This document shows positions 58,841-64,000 of a DNA stretch of 64,000 nucleotides, piece by piece. The stretch is taken from contig MZZL01000380.1 in assembly GCA_002749535.1 (NCBI GenBank), forward strand, positions 124,001 through 188,000, read 5' to 3'. The position numbers were made by a program, and so were the translations under genes. How positions within the stretch are numbered: the first letter of the stretch is position 1; each line of letters opens with the position of its first letter. A model generated the notes under the pieces. The model was not told the origin of the DNA, searched no databases, and saw nothing but the letters and a program-made list of their open reading frames with translations. The DNA comes from Apophysomyces variabilis. Its lineage: Eukaryota; Mucoromycota; Mucoromycetes; Mucorales; Mucoraceae.

Positions 58841-59547
58841 CCCTTCCTTCCCCATTACTATCTTTCCCCTTTCTTCTCACTGTATTTAAATTGTTTTCGT
58901 TTTTTCCTTTCTACCCTACCCTTTAATTTCCCCTGCTTCAGTTTTTCTTTTCCTCACTTTGTGCCATTGTTGTTTTTCTTCGTGCCTTTTCCGTTTTCCA
59001 TATATGAATCCTCGCCCCTTCCCTCTATCCCTCTTTCTCTTTGGCTTATTGTTATATTGTTATTGTATCATTTATGGTGATTTTTTGTATGCTGTATCCT
59101 TCATGGGTCATCGTTTGACCAATCACAACAAACCCTTTTGTCTTTGCTACAACTGGATGCGTATTCGCCCCTTCTCCTCTTCCTCCTCCTTTGCTTCTTC
59201 CTCCTTTTTATCAGTTATTCATTGATCATTTACTATTTATTGTACTTTGCGCAAAAGAAAAACAAATTATTTTTAATGTCACCGTCCCTATAGTAAACAA
59301 CAAGCGTTAAATAAAATTGAAATATTGGTATACCTTCTTATCTTCTTTTTATCTTTAGCTTCTGGCGGTTTTTCTCTTTGATAGCCTTGTAATTATTTTC
59401 AAAATACAATTGTCTTCATACCGTCAACCATAATGGATTTTAGGCGCCGCGGTCCATGTCTATGCACTGATATTACATCAACATGCCATTTCCATTTGCT
59501 AGCCATGAATGTATTTATATACTGCTCAAGTAAATTTTGAGCTGGCT

Positions 59548-59592
59548 AAGATCAAGTTCATGCAAATAAAAATAAGGTCATTCACTAATAGC
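59548..59592 (+). repeat. Fragment similar to the MITE-like element
   Basis: AAGTTCATGCAAATAAAAAT ... TCATTCACTAATAG matches the interior of the 26439-26563 element with a gap of about 12 nt between the two blocks. No inverted ends are visible here. Confidence 0.35.
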
Positions 59593-61970
59593 CCGTATTT
59601 TTCGTCAGTCCGAGAATCACCAGAGAACCAACACTTGGCGATGAAAACCTTCAGTCCCGTCCAACACGCGGTCTTGAACTTTTGATGTAAGTTATCTTGA
59701 GGCATTTATAAGTCTCCTCTTTTATTCAGTACAAGATAACAATTTAGACATTCAACAATAGTGGTTTGTTCCATTTAGCTTCAATGTTATACAAACCCCA
59801 AAAATCCATGAATGCATCGTGCATTTGAACAAATAGCAGCCGCGTTTACAACGGTAACCATTATCAGCTACTTTTTCTGTCTTCAACGAAGTGTTCAATC
59901 TTCCATGGTATGACATGTACGATATTCTATATTTCCTGTCTGTAATAACTGTGATAAATCATGCGTTTTAGGTTCGAGAAACAAGTGCAGACAACCAGGA
60001 AGCACCCAGTGGGACCATGTGGCGTTTCACGGCGAAAAAACACCAGGTAACGCCTATGGTTATGCTGTTCTCTGGTGGTGCAATGGTTAAGAATGACACT
60101 AGGCTGATCCTCTGTTATTCTCTGCCTCTTCATTCCTACGGAAAAAATTGAAAACTGAGAAAATCGAAGTAAATGCATAGCGCCGTATGCAAAAGCAAAA
60201 ATGATTAACAAAATCCAGCTGATCCAGAAAATGGCTCTCTTGATTAACTAGGTCGAGGCTTTAAACGTCGTTGACATCCGATCTCTCAAGATTACAGGTG
60301 GATATATCGATGAATCGTCAAACTGCATGAAAGGGGGGGATTATAGCTACGATAATTTAATTACGATCAAACGTGTACGTGTTTTGGAGCCGTGTATTTT
60401 TTGACGACTGAACATATGTCTAAAAGGTGCACTTTCCCGCTGTGTATCTAGGTCCATTTATCAAGGCAATGCAGCGTACTTGCATGCGGGTTTTGTTAAT
60501 ATGAAATACAAAGAACGTACACACCTATCAAAATATTCTTTAGATTGTATCTCTTATTTACGCGTGTGACCCGTTTTTATTTTTTTTGCTGCTGGCTTTT
60601 TCTCGACCGTCCCACAAAGCGTACGGAAATTCAGTACCTGATTTTGACGGGTAGCATAAAAAAAATATCCCGCATAGCGGTCCTTTCATTTATCCTTTTT
60701 GTTTTGCAAGCGAACTCATTTACAAGGCAAGCAGATCTTCGAAAAACACGTTCACGCAGCAGAATTTCTTGTTAAATCAACAAATGAGAAGTGGAAATGT
60801 GCTCATCTTTTATATACACTTCGCCAAGCTTTCATTGCTTTCTATGTGAAACTTTATTTTTCTTTTTTCCAATGCAGTAAACTTTATCAGGAATGTTGCT
60901 CAAATTCTTCTTGTAAAAATTGCATAAACAAATCTACACGTGTGTGACGGCGTAGCATTTCTTCTTCAAGTGTGATACTGCGAAATCAATCCCTGTTCTA
61001 TAGTCCCGATAAACCGTGATCAGAAGCAATCAAGTCAGAAAAGATTGCTTAAGCCCAAGAGCAGATAACTTGCAACCCAAAGAGCAGGTAAGCTAAGATG
61101 AAGAGAAAAACAGTAAATCCTACTTTAGTTCAAAAGATGATAAGTGCGACATGTTTTTGCTCTGGCTTAAGGATAAGAAAAATCCCATACAATCGTATCA
61201 AAAACCCTTTTATTTACCTACTACATTTTTAAGACATAAATTGAACAGTAGAGCACACAATCCGGTACGTTAGGACGGTCGCATTTATTCTACGTTTTGG
61301 CTGTAAGCAAAAAACTTTTTTTCTGAAAAAAAAAGTATGTAAAAAACCTGATCTAGTTAATGTTTGTTGGGACGCAATGTGCATGATCAGCTCAAGTGAA
61401 TATCAGGAATGTTTGCGAGGCACAAAAAGCAACAAAACTACTGGTCTTGCCGCTTCCTAGTTGCCTTCTCTGGAAGCAAAGATTACAATCGTATATGGTT
61501 ATCTCGATATGAGAGCAGTTCTGCTGGCATGAACGAGTGCGTTTATTGTACAAGAAGATACAGGCAAGGAGGGAATAGAAAACCTGAATAGGTACACAAG
61601 AACATGGGATATGGCGATTTCACCTTGTAAACAGAAATAAACGTTATCCAACCTATACTTTATCTCTGGAGGCGACAAAATTTCGATTTTCAGCCAAAGT
61701 AAAAAATGGTTTTATGCGTCAGCAAAAGATAATTAGTTGGAAGCAGACGCAAATGAACATTCATGATCTAAATACACAATCTATAAACCATTGCAGTGTC
61801 TCTATACAACAATAGAAAAATTCCAAAAAACAATAATACACGAAATGAAGTACGAATAAAGAAAAAGGAGCATGGTGATAGTAGATGGCTATGGTATGAA
61901 TGCAGAACAAAATGAAAATAAAGAGATGCTGAAGAGGCGACAGTGATGGAAAAGGTTGAATACGAAACTA

Positions 61971-64000
61971 CTACTGGATGGAGCACTGACAGTACATAGG
62001 ACTTGCAGCGTCATGAGAACTGGTATTCCAATTCGCCTGCGGCGCTTGATGGTATTCGTCGTCCATCGCATCCGTTAAACGACTGGTTGGCAAATCGTCG
62101 TTCGGAAGGTCACTACCATCGTAGGCTCTCATGGCAAGCGTAGGCATGCTAGGCAGTTTCGAAAAGGTGCTATGGCCACTACGGGTCGATTCTAGCGAAA
62201 CGCGCTTATGCAAAGCTTCCACAGGAGGGTAGTCCATACTACTGCTTGATCTTTTTTTGCCAGCTAAAGTATCAGGGTTAGAAAAAAAGAGAATGCATGA
62301 TTATTTTGGTCATCCTACTCGTTTCGACCAATGGTGCAGCGTACTTGCTTGACAGGGTTTTCTCATCTGATGTGGTTTTGGAATGTTTCCGAAGTTCCCA
62401 CTGTGTCAAATTTTCTTCAATCTCATGTACAGCAAAGCTTAATTCTAAAGCACGGTTAGAAAGATCAGCATCGGGTCTAGTATTCAGTTGTGTTACCAGG
62501 AAGAATAGCTTCGACGCTTTGAAACAGCTCCAAGGCAACGAATCGAATAAACCCAATTTGGGAATCCTCTAGAACAACCTTGTCGCGGTCGTTCAGTGGA
62601 CCTACTGGCATACCAAGTTCTCGTTCAAGATCTCCTTGGTTCGTACACTCTTCTAATAGTAACTCCGCCCACTGCGTAGCTCGTAAAAACGGTCTTGTCT
62701 TTTTTTTAGCGAGGTAACATGAGCCATGTGTTAGATTTAGGTATGGACGTTACTCATAAAGAAACGTACCACATTACTGATGTCAGCACATTTGATTAGC
62801 CCACTACAGAGCAAAAGTCGTTCTTGTTCTTTAGCCGATGCGTCCAAGGCCATGATATCCATGTTGCGGAGCCTGTTTGCTTGGTCTTTCACCTTGGAGA
62901 CGTAGTCATTATGTAGCGCCATATCGGTTGCCAAGATGCTGGTAATGATCGTTTTGCGGAATTCTAACCAGGGCTTGTAAGATGTACACATTCGTAACAA
63001 AGAACTACCCACCTTCATACTCCGGTGAGCCAACACCCCCAACCAATTGGTCGAAATTGTGTTTTTTGAGGATCTGGAACAATACAGTGGAGTGGAAATT
63101 CTCAAGGATAGAACGGTCGTTATACAACAGAGCAAGAGGTGCGCCCGATTTACTCTAAACATAACATTCTTTCATTAGTGCATTGCTCGGACAAACTGCA
63201 AAAGCGAATATTTTACCAGGAACACATTATTGACACCAGGATGGGCCACATCATGACCAATGGCGGCAACTAAAAGAGCAAACACGTCGACGGGTCGGAG
63301 TAAATCTCGTCGTCGGATTACGTTTGGGCCAGAATTTGTCTTATTCGGCACTTGTTCGCCTTTGCAGAGGAAATAGTACAGACATTGTAAAACGTCAACA
63401 GCATGAGCAAAGTTGTGATAAGGATTGCCATCGTGGTAAGAGCTTGAGAGATCAATAATAAAGTCGTACAATTGGTCTGGAGTCCGTTACGCACCATTAA
63501 TTATTATCATAATAAAAAAAATAGCGGTCGAGCCCTCCAATTACCTTCCGTTGGAGGTGGGTCAACAACCCTCGTAAATCGCAAAACGTCTTGAAATATG
63601 AGGTAGACACAGTGAATGAGCTCACCATGATCAAAGTCAAAAGGGTAGAAATCCCAACTAGACACCCTTTGCTTGAGGAAGATGGCTCGCTCGCTTTTTT
63701 AATGTTACGTTAGGTCGCTTCTGGTTATAAACCTTACAGGCTTATTTTTTTTATTTTTCTTTTACCTTACCTGCTCAAAGGAATATACTTGTTATGCAAT
63801 GGAAGGGGAGCGTAAATGTCCACAAAAGTTTTAGTGAACCTACAGTAGCGTGAATTCGTGGGCTATGCATCTGTGCATGACATACTGCATATCCCTGACT
63901 AACATGTCCTTGTAACGGTCAAATTGAGACAGCGTGGAGTTCATAGTTATAGGGACAGAGGATATAAAGTTATCTGGACATGATACAGGTGATGACGGGA
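61971..64000 (-). CDS. Class I 3',5'-cyclic nucleotide phosphodiesterase (5' end beyond window)
   Basis: HD-type class I phosphodiesterase hydrolysing cAMP (and possibly cGMP). Exons on the minus strand, 5' to 3': >64000-63844, 63693-63545, 63476-63217, 63154-63013, 62963-62770, 62698-62497, 62444-62319, 62263-61971. Metal-binding and catalytic signatures are YHNFAHAVDVLQ, GHDVAHPGVNN, LYNDRSILENFH, KCADISNV and the glutamine-switch region EDSQIGFIRFVALELF. After the catalytic domain a Ser-rich tail of about 100 residues ends the protein. The first exon continues past the right edge (STLSQFDRYKDMLVRDMQYV), so the N-terminus is missing. The first intron is about 150 nt, longer than all others, and contains an internal GCAG|GTAAGG. 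The enzyme would lower cAMP in the PKA pathway that governs growth and morphology in these fungi. Confidence 0.92.

Larger units (their letters stand above)
58726..61970. other. CSL 3' flank and gene-poor spacer of about 3.2 kb
   Basis: It begins with a (CA)n(CT)n microsatellite at 58801-58840 and about 380 bp of pyrimidine-rich sequence, probably 3' UTR and downstream flank. A segment at 59548-59592 resembles the interior of the MITE-like element at 26439. The rest is AT-rich with no supported gene. Confidence 0.5.

Overview
The window is nuclear DNA of a filamentous fungus, most likely Mucoromycota (Mucorales-like). The evidence is AT-rich sequence, genes split by many short introns of about 45-70 nt with GT-AG ends and CTAAC-like branch points, a CSL-type transcription factor, a Tea1/Kel1-type kelch protein, and DNA transposons of pogo and Tc1/IS630 type. 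The phylum call is an inference from protein character; no rRNA or tRNA is present to fix it.

Layout. 1-11.5 kb is gene-poor and repeat-rich: a frameshifted Tc1/IS630-type transposase relic, a FAR1-type DNA-binding fragment, a nested foldback, a decayed pogo transposase with a mutated third catalytic Asp, and a short tandem repeat. 11.5-23.7 kb is a dense block on the + strand: YqjM-type old yellow enzyme, proteasome subunit Rpn5, a kelch/coiled-coil polarity protein, the ribosome-associated Hsp70 Ssz1, and a DUF4203/TM198-like multi-spanning membrane protein. 25.4-26.1 kb holds the 3' part of an unrecognised gene, followed by a GC-rich dispersed element and a MITE-like element. 27.4-37.8 kb is a second dense block: an inner-nuclear-membrane HeH/LEM-MSC protein (-), the RNA polymerase III subunit RPC10/RPC11 (+) sharing a 149-bp divergent promoter with it, the SMC6 subunit of the SMC5/6 complex (-, about 21 exons), a Kre9/Knh1-like GPI protein (-), and the complex III assembly factor MZM1/LYRM7 (+). 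39 kb has an intronless two-TM protein.

40.4-43.0 kb is an apparently complete 2.6-kb DNA transposon with matching terminal inverted repeats, a TA duplication and an uninterrupted 712-codon DDE transposase. 43.7-45.3 kb encodes a mitochondrial-type fusion of an N-terminal rhodanese with an ETHE1-like persulfide dioxygenase. 45.3-49.8 kb is nearly empty. 49.8-52.0 kb is a second pogo element with both ends preserved but a frameshifted transposase. 52.5 kb encodes BLOC-1 subunit 1. 55.0-58.7 kb encodes a CSL (CBF1/Su(H)/LAG-1) transcription factor. 62.0-64.0 kb is the 3' portion of a class I cyclic-nucleotide phosphodiesterase running off the right edge.

The host genes are housekeeping and unlinked in function; there is no biosynthetic cluster, CRISPR or defence island. 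The most novel-looking items are the intact TA-flanked transposon with unusually wide D-E spacing and the rhodanese-first persulfide dioxygenase. Exon coordinates were derived by hand from splice consensus, reading frame and family conservation; all introns are predictions.
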